Shown: in pieces, positions 7,966-16,111 of the stretch
Position numbering within the stretch: position 1 is the stretch's first letter
How the letters are laid out: each line of letters begins with the position of its first letter
DNA from: JBOGVZ01 sp050692985
GTDB lineage: Bacteria > Actinomycetota > UBA4738 > CALAEC01
Assembly (NCBI GenBank): GCA_050692985.1
Contig: JBOGVZ010000085.1
Span: forward strand, 124,001 to 188,000
Direction: 5' to 3'
Length of the DNA: 64,000 bases
Made by a program: the position numbers and the translations under genes
Notes under the pieces: model-generated
Told to the model about the DNA's origin: nothing
The model's database searches: none
Seen by the model: the letters and a program-made list of their open reading frames with translations, nothing else

Positions 7966-9339
7966 ATGACCGCACGCCCATCCACATCTCCCGGACTCGA
8001 GGACCAGGCCCCGCCTCAGGCGGCCCCTTCCCGCAGCGCCTGGCCGAGGGCGGATGCCGAACCGGCTCCGGCCCGGCTGGCCCAACCCGACACGCTCCAG
8101 GACTTCCAGCGATCGGAGCGCTCGATGGTGATCGGCCGCTGGGCCGGGGTGGTGTTCGCGGTGGCCCAGGTCCTGGCCTACCGGGAGCTTCCGTACCCGC
8201 CCGCGGTCCGGGAGGCCGCGCTCGGCCTGGCGGGGTTCCTGGCCGTGGCCAACTCGGCGATCTGGATCCTCTACCCGAGGGTGAGGACGGTCACCCGGGC
8301 CCGGATCCTGGCCGTGGCAGCCTTCGCCGTGGACATCGCCGTGTCCTCGGGGTTCGTGTGGCTGTACGCGTTCGATCCCGGGTCGGCGCTGTGGGCCCTG
8401 CTGTTCATCATGCCGCTGGAGGGCGCCATCCGATTCGGCCTCACCGGGGCCATCGCCTCGTGGGGCGTCGTCACCGTGCTGTACATCGGCCGGGAGCTCT
8501 ACCGCGTCCACACCTATCCGGACTCGGTCACCGGACCGGGAGGATTCGGGTTCCAGCCCGAGAGCATCTCGTTCCGGATGGGCATCGGGTTCCTGATCGC
8601 GCTGGTGGCCGGGCTCATGGCACGCAACCTGCTGCGCGAGCGGACCCGGCTGGCCACGGCCCTGGGCGAGCTGTCCCGCACCGACGCGCTGCGCTCACGG
8701 CTGGTGGCCACGCTGGCCCACGACGTCCGCAACCCGCTCACCACGATCCGGGGCACGCTGAAGACCCTGGCCCGCCACCTGGACCGCCTGGATCCCGAGG
8801 TCCGGCGCGAGCTGATCCACACCGCGGATCGCCAGGCCGACCGTCTGGAGCGCCTGGCCAGCGAGCTGCTCGACCTGGCTCGGATCGAGGAGGGCCGGCT
8901 GGACCTCTCGGTGGAGGAGCTTCCGCTGGCGGAGGCGGTCCGCCGGGGCTTGTCGTTCACCGACCACGAGGATCGGTTCGATGTGCAGATTCCCTCCGAC
9001 CTCGTGGTCCGGGCCGACCCGGCCAGGCTCGAGCAGATCGTGGTGAACCTGGCCAGCAACGCCCTGCGGTACGGCGAGGCGCCGTTCGTGGTGGAGGCGC
9101 GTGACGGGAACGGGGGCATGGTGGACATGTCCTTCCGCGACCACGGCCCCGGCGTTCCCGAGGACGAGTGGGACTCCATGTTCGAGCCGTTCCGCACCGA
9201 GTCCGACGGTAGCTCCGTGGGATTGGGCCTGGCGATCGTCAAGGCCCTGGTCGAGGCCCAGGGCGGCGAGGTGCGCTACGAGCCCAACCTGCCCCGGGGG
9301 GCGTGCTTCCGGGTGCTGCTCCTGGCCGGCGGTTCCTGA
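7966..9339 (+). CDS. Membrane sensor histidine kinase
   Basis: A 457-residue kinase. Residues about 45-220 form five or six hydrophobic helices with no large periplasmic domain, followed by a short coiled linker and the HisKA H-box ATLAHDVRNPLTTIRG (phospho-acceptor His about residue 251). The ATPase domain has NLASNALRYGE (N), FRDHGPGVPEDE (G1), MFEPF (F) and SVGLGLAIVKALVE (G2). No response regulator is adjacent, so this is an orphan kinase in this window. Its last 64 bases overlap the 3' end of the convergent SCP2-hydrolase gene. The sensor may detect membrane state or a hydrophobic ligand (inference). Confidence 0.9.
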   Translation: MTARPSTSPGLEDQAPPQAAPSRSAWPRADAEPAPARLAQPDTLQDFQRSERSMVIGRWAGVVFAVAQVLAYRELPYPPAVREAALGLAGFLAVANSAIWILYPRVRTVTRARILAVAAFAVDIAVSSGFVWLYAFDPGSALWALLFIMPLEGAIRFGLTGAIASWGVVTVLYIGRELYRVHTYPDSVTGPGGFGFQPESISFRMGIGFLIALVAGLMARNLLRERTRLATALGELSRTDALRSRLVATLAHDVRNPLTTIRGTLKTLARHLDRLDPEVRRELIHTADRQADRLERLASELLDLARIEEGRLDLSVEELPLAEAVRRGLSFTDHEDRFDVQIPSDLVVRADPARLEQIVVNLASNALRYGEAPFVVEARDGNGGMVDMSFRDHGPGVPEDEWDSMFEPFRTESDGSSVGLGLAIVKALVEAQGGEVRYEPNLPRGACFRVLLLAGGS

Positions 9340-10481
9340 GGCAGCCCGTCCAGGAACCCGCGAACCAGCTCGATCGTGGTCTCCGGCACCTCGAACTGGG
9401 GTACGTGCCCCACGTCGGGCAGCATGGCCAGCTCCGCCGCCGGCATCGCCGAGGCCAGCAGCTCGCCCAGGCGCACCGGGACCAGCCGGTCCCTGTCTCC
9501 CCACAGGATCAGCGCGGGGGCCTCGATCGTCCGGACCTTCTCCCAGAACGCCGCGGCCCGGTCGGCCATCAGCCCCCGCAGCGAGGACAGCAGGGCCACC
9601 CGGGCCCTCCCGGAGCGGTAGACGCGGATGAACTCGTCCGCCCCCGCCAGGTACGCGTTTCGCGGGAGCCGGTCGGGGTGGGCGAAGAGCTGGCGGATCC
9701 CCCTCAGCACCAGCCGGCGGCGCATCGGCATCGGGATCGCCCCCATCTCCGTGGGAAGCAACCGGAGGAACCGAGCGTAGTAGGGGAAGGGCAGCCCGGC
9801 CACGGCGGGGCCCAGGAGGACCACGGAGGACACGCGGACCGGGGCCCGGGCGGCCACCTCCAGGGCGATCCGTCCGCCCATCGAGTTTCCCACCAGCGCC
9901 GCCCTCCGCTCGCCGGTGGCATCGAGCAGCCGGCGAACCACGCCGGCGTAGAACGCGGGCGTGTAGGAGACCCGTGGCTTGGCCGACTCCCCGTGGCCGG
10001 GGAGGTCGGGGACGATGACCCGGTACCGCTCGGCCAGCGGCCCCAGGAGCGGCAGCCACGACAGCTTGGTGGCGGCCAGCCCGTGCAGGAGGACCACGGG
10101 AGGTCCCTCCCCCAGGACGAACGCGGACAGGCGGTGGCGGCCGGCCTCGAGGTCCACATGCTCCAGGTCCCGGGGCGTCCGTTCCCGGCCGGAGGGCCGG
10201 AACAGCGACTGGAGCCGAACGGCCTGGTCCACGTGGCCCCGGACCGCCACCCGGCCGGCCAGGAAGGCCTCGATGCTCGACGTGGTCCCGTCGTCCAGGG
10301 CCAGCCAGGTCTCGGGGTCCGTGACGATCCGGGCGGTGGGGAACGCCGGGAAGACCTCCTCGACGGTGCACCGGCCCTCACCCACGGAAACGCGAAACCC
10401 GTCCTGGCCGATCCGCAGGCCATACTCGGCGGCGAACCCGTCCACCGCATCCGCTCGGAACCGCTGAGGGAGGGTGTGCAT
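9276..10481 (-). CDS. SCP2-like sterol/lipid-carrier domain fused to alpha/beta hydrolase
   Basis: A 401-residue two-part protein. Residues 1-115 resemble an SCP2 sterol-carrier domain (ARIVTDPETWLALDDG, FLAGRVAVRGHVDQAVRL). Residues 125-385 form an alpha/beta hydrolase with oxyanion region VVLLHGLAATKLSW, nucleophile elbow GNSMGG, acid-containing LILWGDRDRLVP and catalytic His in DVGHVPQFE. The pairing suggests capture and hydrolysis of a lipid ester. Its neighbour is a WS/DGAT acyltransferase on the opposite strand, so the two may run opposite reactions on neutral lipid (inference). ATG 10481 follows a GGGAG ribosome site. The 3' end overlaps the kinase gene by 64 bases. Confidence 0.8.
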   Translation of the reverse strand: MHTLPQRFRADAVDGFAAEYGLRIGQDGFRVSVGEGRCTVEEVFPAFPTARIVTDPETWLALDDGTTSSIEAFLAGRVAVRGHVDQAVRLQSLFRPSGRERTPRDLEHVDLEAGRHRLSAFVLGEGPPVVLLHGLAATKLSWLPLLGPLAERYRVIVPDLPGHGESAKPRVSYTPAFYAGVVRRLLDATGERRAALVGNSMGGRIALEVAARAPVRVSSVVLLGPAVAGLPFPYYARFLRLLPTEMGAIPMPMRRRLVLRGIRQLFAHPDRLPRNAYLAGADEFIRVYRSGRARVALLSSLRGLMADRAAAFWEKVRTIEAPALILWGDRDRLVPVRLGELLASAMPAAELAMLPDVGHVPQFEVPETTIELVRGFLDGLPQEPPARSSTRKHAPRGRLGS

Positions 10482-10546
10482 CCGCTCCCGGACGAGCGCT
10501 CCGTCCCGGTCGCGACGCTGGGACTGCTGGGCGAGCCCCACGGGGG

Positions 10547-10553
10547 TAATGTA
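10547..10553. promoter_or_regulatory. Overlapping divergent -10 elements
   Basis: The plus strand reads TAATGT (10547-10552) toward the acyltransferase gene, and the minus strand reads TACATT (10553-10548) toward the SCP2-hydrolase gene. The two hexamers occupy nearly the same bases. Both genes then have short leaders with a ribosome site. Confidence 0.45.
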
Positions 10554-10580
10554 CCCGACGAAGACCCCCGGAGGAGGCAG

Positions 10581-11972
10581 ATGCCCGAGCGACTCTCGAC
10601 CATGGATGCCTCGTTCCTCTACCTGGAGCGCCCCAACGTTCACATGCACGTGGCCGGGCTGGTCATCCTCGATCCGGCCACGAGGCCGGGCGGGCGCCTG
10701 GCGTACGAGGACCTGGCCCGGCTCATCACCGAGCGCATCCACCTGGTCCCCCGGTTCCGCCAGCGGGCGGTGTTCCCACCGTTCGGCGCGGGCCGGCCGG
10801 TGTGGGTCGACGACGCCGACTTCGACGTGTCGTTCCACCTCCGCCGGGCGGCACTCCCGGCCCCGGGAGGCCGGCGGGAGCTGGCCGACTACGTGCAGCG
10901 CGTGCACTCGCGGCCCCTGGACCGCACCAAGCCCCTGTGGGAGATGTACCTGATCGAGGGGCTGGAGGACGGCTACGTGGCCATTTTGTCGAAGTCCCAC
11001 CACGCCATGATCGACGGCATCAGCGGGATGGACATCGCCACCGTGATGTTCGACTTCTCCCCGGAGCCGGCCCGGCTGACGGCGAAGCCGTGGGCGCCGC
11101 AACCGGAGCCGTCGGCCTGGGAGCTCCTGACGGGCGCGGTGAGCGATCAGCTCACCCACCCCGTGCAGGCCGCGGTGGGCGGGGTCACCCGGGTCCTCCG
11201 GGCTCCCCGGGAGGTGCTGGAGCAGGCCGGACGGGTCCTGGGCGGGATGGGCTCCCTGCTGGCCAAGGGCATGGCTCCCCCGGGCCCGTTCAACGCGCCC
11301 GTTGGGGCGGCCCGCCGGTTCGCCATGGCCGAGGTCCCCGTGGCCGATGCCAAGGCGGTGAAGAACGCCCTCGGGGGGACGGTGAACGACGTGGTGCTTG
11401 CGGGGGTGACCGGGGCCCTGCGGCGCCTGCTGCGCCACCGCAAGGAGCGGGTCTCCGGAGTGAGCCTGCGGGCCATGGTCCCGGTGTCCACCCGTGACAC
11501 GTCGCAGACCATGGCCCTGGGCAACCAGGTGTCGATGTTCTTCGTGGACCTGCCGGTGGGGGTCTCCGACCCGGTCCGGCGGCTGCGGAAGATCACCGCG
11601 GGCACCGGGGCGCTGAAGTCCTCTCACCAGGCCGTGGCCGCCACCGCCCTGATGAGCACCGCCCAGTGGGCTCCGCCGACCCTCCACGGGCTGGCGGCTC
11701 GGCTGGTGGCCCGCCAGCGGGTAGCCAACCTCATCGTGTCGAACGTCCCCGGCCCCCAGGTGCCCCTGTACCTCGACGGCGCCCAGCTCGTGGTGGCCTT
11801 CCCGGTCATGCCCCTCGGCGAGAACCTGGGGCTGTCGGTGGCGCTGACCAGCCTGTCCGGGGTCATGGGCTTCGGCTTCACCACCGACTGGGACGCCGCT
11901 CCGGACATCGACGTGCTGCCGGCCGGCCTGCTGGAGTCGTTCGACGAGCTGAAGAAGGCCGCCGGCGCCTAG
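10581..11972 (+). CDS. Wax ester synthase/diacylglycerol acyltransferase (WS/DGAT)
   Basis: A 463-residue protein beginning with the family hallmark ERLSTMDASFLYLE and carrying the catalytic HHxxxDG motif as SHHAMIDGISGMD (about residues 138-150). The C-terminal DUF1298 region includes NLIVSNVPGPQVPLYL and MPLGENLGLSVALTS. These enzymes join fatty acyl-CoA to diacylglycerol or fatty alcohol to make triacylglycerol or wax ester, at the inner face of the membrane. Length fits the family (450-480). The start follows GGAGGAGG. The last 4 bases overlap the end of the convergent hydrolase, the palindrome CTAG serving as part of both stop codons. Confidence 0.95.
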   Translation: MPERLSTMDASFLYLERPNVHMHVAGLVILDPATRPGGRLAYEDLARLITERIHLVPRFRQRAVFPPFGAGRPVWVDDADFDVSFHLRRAALPAPGGRRELADYVQRVHSRPLDRTKPLWEMYLIEGLEDGYVAILSKSHHAMIDGISGMDIATVMFDFSPEPARLTAKPWAPQPEPSAWELLTGAVSDQLTHPVQAAVGGVTRVLRAPREVLEQAGRVLGGMGSLLAKGMAPPGPFNAPVGAARRFAMAEVPVADAKAVKNALGGTVNDVVLAGVTGALRRLLRHRKERVSGVSLRAMVPVSTRDTSQTMALGNQVSMFFVDLPVGVSDPVRRLRKITAGTGALKSSHQAVAATALMSTAQWAPPTLHGLAARLVARQRVANLIVSNVPGPQVPLYLDGAQLVVAFPVMPLGENLGLSVALTSLSGVMGFGFTTDWDAAPDIDVLPAGLLESFDELKKAAGA

Positions 11973-12899
11973 CCGGAGCCGGCGGCGACGTCCGGAGCTG
12001 GGGCGGAGGCCGCCGATCCCAGGGCGGCGCGGCCGGGGCCGTCGAGCCACTCCCAGATCGCCCCCGCCGTCGCATCGGGGTCCTCGAGGTGGGCGATGTG
12101 GCCCACCCCGGGGAGCGGCTTCAGGGTCCAGTCGGGGCGCTGGCGGCCCAGCAGAACCACCGAGGCCAGGCTCACCAGGCGGTCGTCCATGCCCTGCACC
12201 AGCAGGGTCGGGGCCTCAACCGACCGGAGCAGCCGGTGGTAGCGGCGGCGGCGCAGCATCAGCGGGATCATCGACCGGGAGGCCTGGAGCACAGCCGCGT
12301 CCGTCCACGGCTGGCCGGTCCGCCACCGGACCATGTCCACGTGGGCGTCCACGACCTCCTCGGGGATCCGGCTGGGGTCCGTGCAGCACACCTGGAAGCT
12401 CTCGCGGATGATCCCCTCCGGGCCGAGCCGGGCCAGGCGGCGGCGGAGGAACGACTCGCCGAGGCCGGGCACCATCTGGGCGGCGAAGGACATCGTCACC
12501 TGACGCTCCCGTGGCACCCCGGGAGCGATGGGGATCGCCGGCGACAGCAGGATCAGTCCGGCCACCCGGTCCGGCCCGGGCGGCGGCTTCGAGGATCGAG
12601 ATCATGCCGCCCATCGAGTTCCCCACCAGGATCGCCGGGGCCCCGGTCACCACCTCCAGGAACCGGTCCAGCAACCGCTGGTTCGCCCACACCGAGGTCG
12701 ATCGCGCCGCGGGCGGGGTCCGGCCGAACCCGGCCATGTCGGGGGCGTACACGCGGGCCCGCTCGGCCAGCCGAGGCCCCAGCCGCATCCAGTTCAGGTG
12801 GGAGCCGCCCAGGCCGTGCATCAGCACCATCACCGGACCCCGGCCACCGAAGTCGGCCACGTGGAGGGGCCCGCCGAGGTCGATCGTCTCGGTGTGCAC
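11969..12899 (-). pseudogene. Alpha/beta hydrolase interrupted by a 1-base frameshift
   Basis: The first part (GTG 12899 down to about 12573) encodes a hydrolase N-terminus with MVLMHGLGGSHLNW and nucleophile elbow GNSMGGM. The remaining two thirds continue in another frame, beginning RVAGLILLSPAIPI and including the acid strand LLVQGMDDRLV and the catalytic His region PGVGHIAHLED. Removing one C from the plus-strand run near 12571-12573 restores a continuous frame reading EAAARADRVAGLI. Together the parts give a normal hydrolase of about 310 residues. This is either a recent pseudogene or a sequencing error in a G/C-rich stretch. The start follows a TAGGAT element 6 bases away. Confidence 0.82.
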
Positions 12900-12911
12900 G
12901 GGGCCATCCTA
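12900..12911 (-). promoter_or_regulatory. -10 element of a leaderless promoter
   Basis: TAGGAT (12911-12906 on the minus strand), 6 bases, then GTG 12899 of the hydrolase. The divergent LarA-like gene has TAGACT at 12950-12955, 7 bases before its GTG 12963. Confidence 0.5.
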
Positions 12912-12962
12912 CCCGGGCCCGCAGCGGGAACCGGAAGCCCGTGCCCGGCTAGACTCCGGCTC

Positions 12963-14345
12963 GTGCGACAGCAGCTGGTGTTCGGCGACGGGTGGACCTG
13001 GGCCGACGTGCCGGACGACACCGCCATCGTGGCCCCCGGGGTGACGCTGCCGCTCCCGCCCGCGGGGGACCTGGGGGCCGTCTACCGGGAGGCCGTGGAC
13101 CGGCCGCTCGACGGCCAGCCGCTGGCCGACGTGGTCGCCGCGGGTTCGAAGGTCACCGTGGCGTTCGACGACCCCACCGTCCCGTGCTACGCGCCCGCGT
13201 GGGCCGCGGGGATGGGGGCGATCCTGGACGCCCTGGCCCGGGGCGGCGTGCGGGAGGAGGATGTCACGCTCCTGTGCGCCAACGCCCTGCACCGCAAGTT
13301 CACCCACGACGAGCTGGCCGGCATCCTGGGCCCCGACCTGGTCCGCCGGCTCGGGGACCGCCTGGTGTGCCACGACGCCGAGGACCCGAGCGGCACAGTC
13401 AACCTGGGGGCCACCGCGGACGGCCACCACGTCGAGGTGAGCCGCCTGGTGACCGAGTCCGACCTCACCGTGTACCTGAACTGCTCCACGACCCGGGGCT
13501 TCTCGGGAGGGTGGAAGTCGGTGTGCGTGGGGCTGTCCACGTACCGGTCGATCGCGGCCCACCACGACCCCGACACGATGAGCATGTCGCTCCACCGGAA
13601 CCGGATGCACGAGATCCTCGACGCCATGGGCGAGGTGGTGGTGGACCGGCTGGGTGAGCGGAGGATCTTCAAGGTCGAGACCATGCTGTCGAACCCGCTC
13701 CAGGTCCACAGAGCCTTCGGGGGGACCGTGGACACCACCCGGGCCGCGGTCCTCGACCTCCTGCGGGCCCACCAGCCGCCCCGCCGCGACCTGGTGGACG
13801 ACCCCGTGGACGTGGTGCTGTACGGGGTCCCGGACTGGAGTCCCTACGCGGCCTACTCGTTCACGAACCCGATCCTCACGCTGATCTCGACCGGCCTGGG
13901 GTACCTGGGCGGGGTGATCGAGGCCGTGGGCAAGCCCGGCTGCACGGTGATCCTGGCCACGCCGTGCCCGGACCGGTGGGACGACCGGCACCACCCTTCC
14001 TACCGCGAGGTGTGGGAGCGGGTGCTGCCGGAGACCCGCGACCCCTACGAGGCCCGCCGCCGCTTCGAGCCCGAGCTGGCTGTGAGGGAGGAGTATGTGA
14101 AGAGGTACCGGACCGGGTTCGCCTTCCACCCCACGCACGCGATCATGGCCCTGTACCCGCTGAAGCGCCTCCGGCACGCCGGGCGGGTGATCGTGGCAGG
14201 GGCGGAGGATCCCGGCGTGGTCCGCCACGCGGGGTTCGAGCCGGCCGCCTCGGTGGACGACGCCCTGGCCGCCGCCCGGGAGCACCATGGCGAGTCCATG
14301 CGTGTTGCAGTGGTCCCCTACCCGCCCGCCGCCTCGAGATCGTGA
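12963..14345 (+). CDS. LarA-like (DUF2088) nickel-racemase family protein
   Basis: A 460-residue protein of the lactate racemase LarA family. The N-terminal half has AFDDPTVPCYAP, corresponding to the DDxTRP signature, followed by ANALHRKFTHDE with His residues in the place of the nickel-pincer/catalytic histidines, and GFSGGWKSVCVG matching the conserved GGxK segment. LarA enzymes racemise or epimerise 2-hydroxy acids with a nickel-pincer nucleotide made by LarB, LarC and LarE; none of those genes is in the window. Many LarA homologues have substrates other than lactate, so the substrate is open. The GTG start is preceded by TAGACT with a 7-base spacer. Confidence 0.8.
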   Translation: MRQQLVFGDGWTWADVPDDTAIVAPGVTLPLPPAGDLGAVYREAVDRPLDGQPLADVVAAGSKVTVAFDDPTVPCYAPAWAAGMGAILDALARGGVREEDVTLLCANALHRKFTHDELAGILGPDLVRRLGDRLVCHDAEDPSGTVNLGATADGHHVEVSRLVTESDLTVYLNCSTTRGFSGGWKSVCVGLSTYRSIAAHHDPDTMSMSLHRNRMHEILDAMGEVVVDRLGERRIFKVETMLSNPLQVHRAFGGTVDTTRAAVLDLLRAHQPPRRDLVDDPVDVVLYGVPDWSPYAAYSFTNPILTLISTGLGYLGGVIEAVGKPGCTVILATPCPDRWDDRHHPSYREVWERVLPETRDPYEARRRFEPELAVREEYVKRYRTGFAFHPTHAIMALYPLKRLRHAGRVIVAGAEDPGVVRHAGFEPAASVDDALAAAREHHGESMRVAVVPYPPAASRS

Positions 14346-14419
14346 CGCGCACGGAGGCTGTCGGAAGCGGCTGCTAGCATCCCGGTAATGGCCGGATCCT
14401 CCCCCGGGAAGGAACCGAG

Positions 14420-14665
14420 ATGGATCTGCTGAACACGGTGGTGAGCGCCGCCGTCGTGGCGGTCGTCGGCCTGCTCCTCTCTCTCCAGCTCCGCGGGGAG
14501 GGACGAGCCCGCCGCCGCGAAGTGGATCTGCTCCGGGGGGAGATGGGTCAGCTCCGGGGGGATCTGCGGGAGCTCCGCGCGGAGGTGGCGGCCCTGCGGA
14601 CGGACCTCACCCGGGTGGCCCTGGCAGTAGGAACCCGCCCGGCCACGGGCACGGAACCGGGATAG
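14420..14665 (+). CDS. Small membrane-anchored coiled-coil protein
   Basis: An 81-residue protein with one N-terminal membrane helix (residues about 5-24, VSAAVVAVVGLLLSLQL) and then a charged heptad-like helix (residues 28-66) with repeated Leu-Arg-Gly/Glu units. The codon bias and the ribosome site AAGGAACCGAG before ATG 14420 support a real gene. TAGCAT at 14375-14380 is a likely -10. No family recognised. Proteins of this shape often act as membrane scaffolds or partners. Confidence 0.6.
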   Translation: MDLLNTVVSAAVVAVVGLLLSLQLRGEGRARRREVDLLRGEMGQLRGDLRELRAEVAALRTDLTRVALAVGTRPATGTEPG

Positions 14666-14741
14666 CCAAGGTCACCCGCAGCAGGACCGGCCACCACTAT
14701 CCGGGCGCGGCCCAATGGGCAGTAATCTTCACCGGGCCGCC

Positions 14742-14880
14742 ATGGAACCTCCTCCACGGCCCGACGCGACCGCCCAACCCGGAGCGGCCCCGCTCGGCGC
14801 CTTCCTCATCGCCGACATCCACGGATACACCGCGTTCTCCCAAGAGCCAGGGGACGAGGAGGCGGCCAGGCTCACCGCAG
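14742..14880 (+). pseudogene. 5' remnant of a class III adenylate/guanylate cyclase gene
   Basis: From ATG 14742 the frame encodes a Pro-rich head and then GAFLIADIHGYTAFSQEPGD and EEAARLTA, which closely match the opening of class III cyclase catalytic domains (the Asp in ADIHG is a metal ligand). After about 45 residues the similarity stops at 14876-14880, exactly where the 3' end of the convergent flavoprotein gene begins (its stop is 14872-14874). The rest of the cyclase is missing. A TAATCT -10-like hexamer lies at 14723-14728. I read this as the surviving front end of a gene cut by a deletion or rearrangement. Confidence 0.75.
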
Positions 14881-16071
14881 CGTCCGGAGATCGACGTCCT
14901 CGTCGGCCAGCGCGGCGGGGTCGGGGCGGGCCCGGGCGGCGATCAGCGGGATGGCCCGCCGGACGTCCCGGCCGCGGTCGAGGGCGAACGCGGCCACCAG
15001 GACGCCCCCCGACAGGAAGAAGGCCGCGAACGACCGCTCCTCTACCGGGCCCCGGTACACCACCTGGTCGGCGCCGTCCGGAAGCCCGGCCATCTGGAGG
15101 GTGTGCTCGTACTGGTCCGACCAGAACCAGTGCGGGTCGGCGTAGGGCTCGGGGATGCCCAGGATGCTGCGGGCCGCGGCCGTCCCCTGCTTGATGGCGT
15201 TGTCGAAGTGCTCGACGCGCACGTGGCGACCGAACACCGGGTGAAGGTGGTTGGCCACGTCTCCCGCGGCGAACACCCCGGGCGCGGAGGTCCTGCACCG
15301 CTCGTCGACCACGACCCCGTTCGACACGTCCAGCCCGGCATCCTCGGCGAGCTCCACGTTCGGCCGGATGGCCACCCCGATCACGGCCGCGTCTCCCTCG
15401 ACGATCCCGCCGGAGGCGGTACGCACCACCACCCCGCCGGGCGTCCCCTCGACCGCCTCCACCGCGTCGCCCATCCGCAGCTCCACCCCCTGGTCTCGGT
15501 GCACGTCCGCCATCACCGCGCCGAGGTCCCCACCCAGGGCTCGCTGGAGCGGCACCTCGAACATGTCGAGCAGGACCACCTCCATCCCCACGGTTCGGGC
15601 CGAGGCGGCCACCTCGCTGCCGATGAACCCGGCCCCCACGACCACCAGCCGCCCACCGGGACGGAGGTGGCGGCGGATCCGGTCGGCGTCCTCGATCGTC
15701 CGCAGCAGCAGGGTCCGGTCCGATCCCGTCCCGGGAAGCGACAGGGGCCGGCCCCCCGTGGCCAGGAGGACGGCGTCCCACCCCAGCATCGTTCCGTCGT
15801 GCAGCTCCAGGGACCGCTCCGCCGTGTCGAGCCGGGTGGCCCGGACACCCAGGAGCGCCTCGACGCCCCGCTCCCGGTACCAGTCCTCGGGGTGGACGAA
15901 CAGCGTCGCCTCCTCGTCACGCAGGTACTCCTTCGACAGCGGGGGCCGCTCGTACGGCAGGTGAGGCTCGTCGCCGACCAGCACCAGGCGTCCATCGAAC
16001 CCTCCCTCCCGGAGCGCCTGGACCGCGGCGGCCCCGCACATCCCGCCGCCGACGACCACCACGGTGTCCAT
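14872..16071 (-). CDS. FAD-dependent ferredoxin/rubredoxin reductase-like oxidoreductase
   Basis: A 399-residue flavoprotein starting at ATG 16071 with the FAD-binding motif VVVVGGGMCGAAAVQALRE, then PYERPPLSKEYL, the second Rossmann motif VVVGAGFIGSEVAASAR for NAD(P)H, and the C-terminal FAD motif GVFAAGDVANH. The C-terminal reductase domain (about 315-395) is present. This is the profile of NADH-dependent ferredoxin/putidaredoxin reductases that feed electrons to P450s or Rieske oxygenases; no such partner is adjacent. A TACGAT hexamer lies 18 bases before the ATG. Only 40 bases separate it from the divergent hutH gene. Its 3' end abuts the cyclase remnant. Confidence 0.87.
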   Translation of the reverse strand: MDTVVVVGGGMCGAAAVQALREGGFDGRLVLVGDEPHLPYERPPLSKEYLRDEEATLFVHPEDWYRERGVEALLGVRATRLDTAERSLELHDGTMLGWDAVLLATGGRPLSLPGTGSDRTLLLRTIEDADRIRRHLRPGGRLVVVGAGFIGSEVAASARTVGMEVVLLDMFEVPLQRALGGDLGAVMADVHRDQGVELRMGDAVEAVEGTPGGVVVRTASGGIVEGDAAVIGVAIRPNVELAEDAGLDVSNGVVVDERCRTSAPGVFAAGDVANHLHPVFGRHVRVEHFDNAIKQGTAAARSILGIPEPYADPHWFWSDQYEHTLQMAGLPDGADQVVYRGPVEERSFAAFFLSGGVLVAAFALDRGRDVRRAIPLIAARARPDPAALADEDVDLRTLR

Positions 16072-16111
16072 CGGTGACAACAGGCCTTCATCGTAGGCCC
16101 GGTGAGATAAC

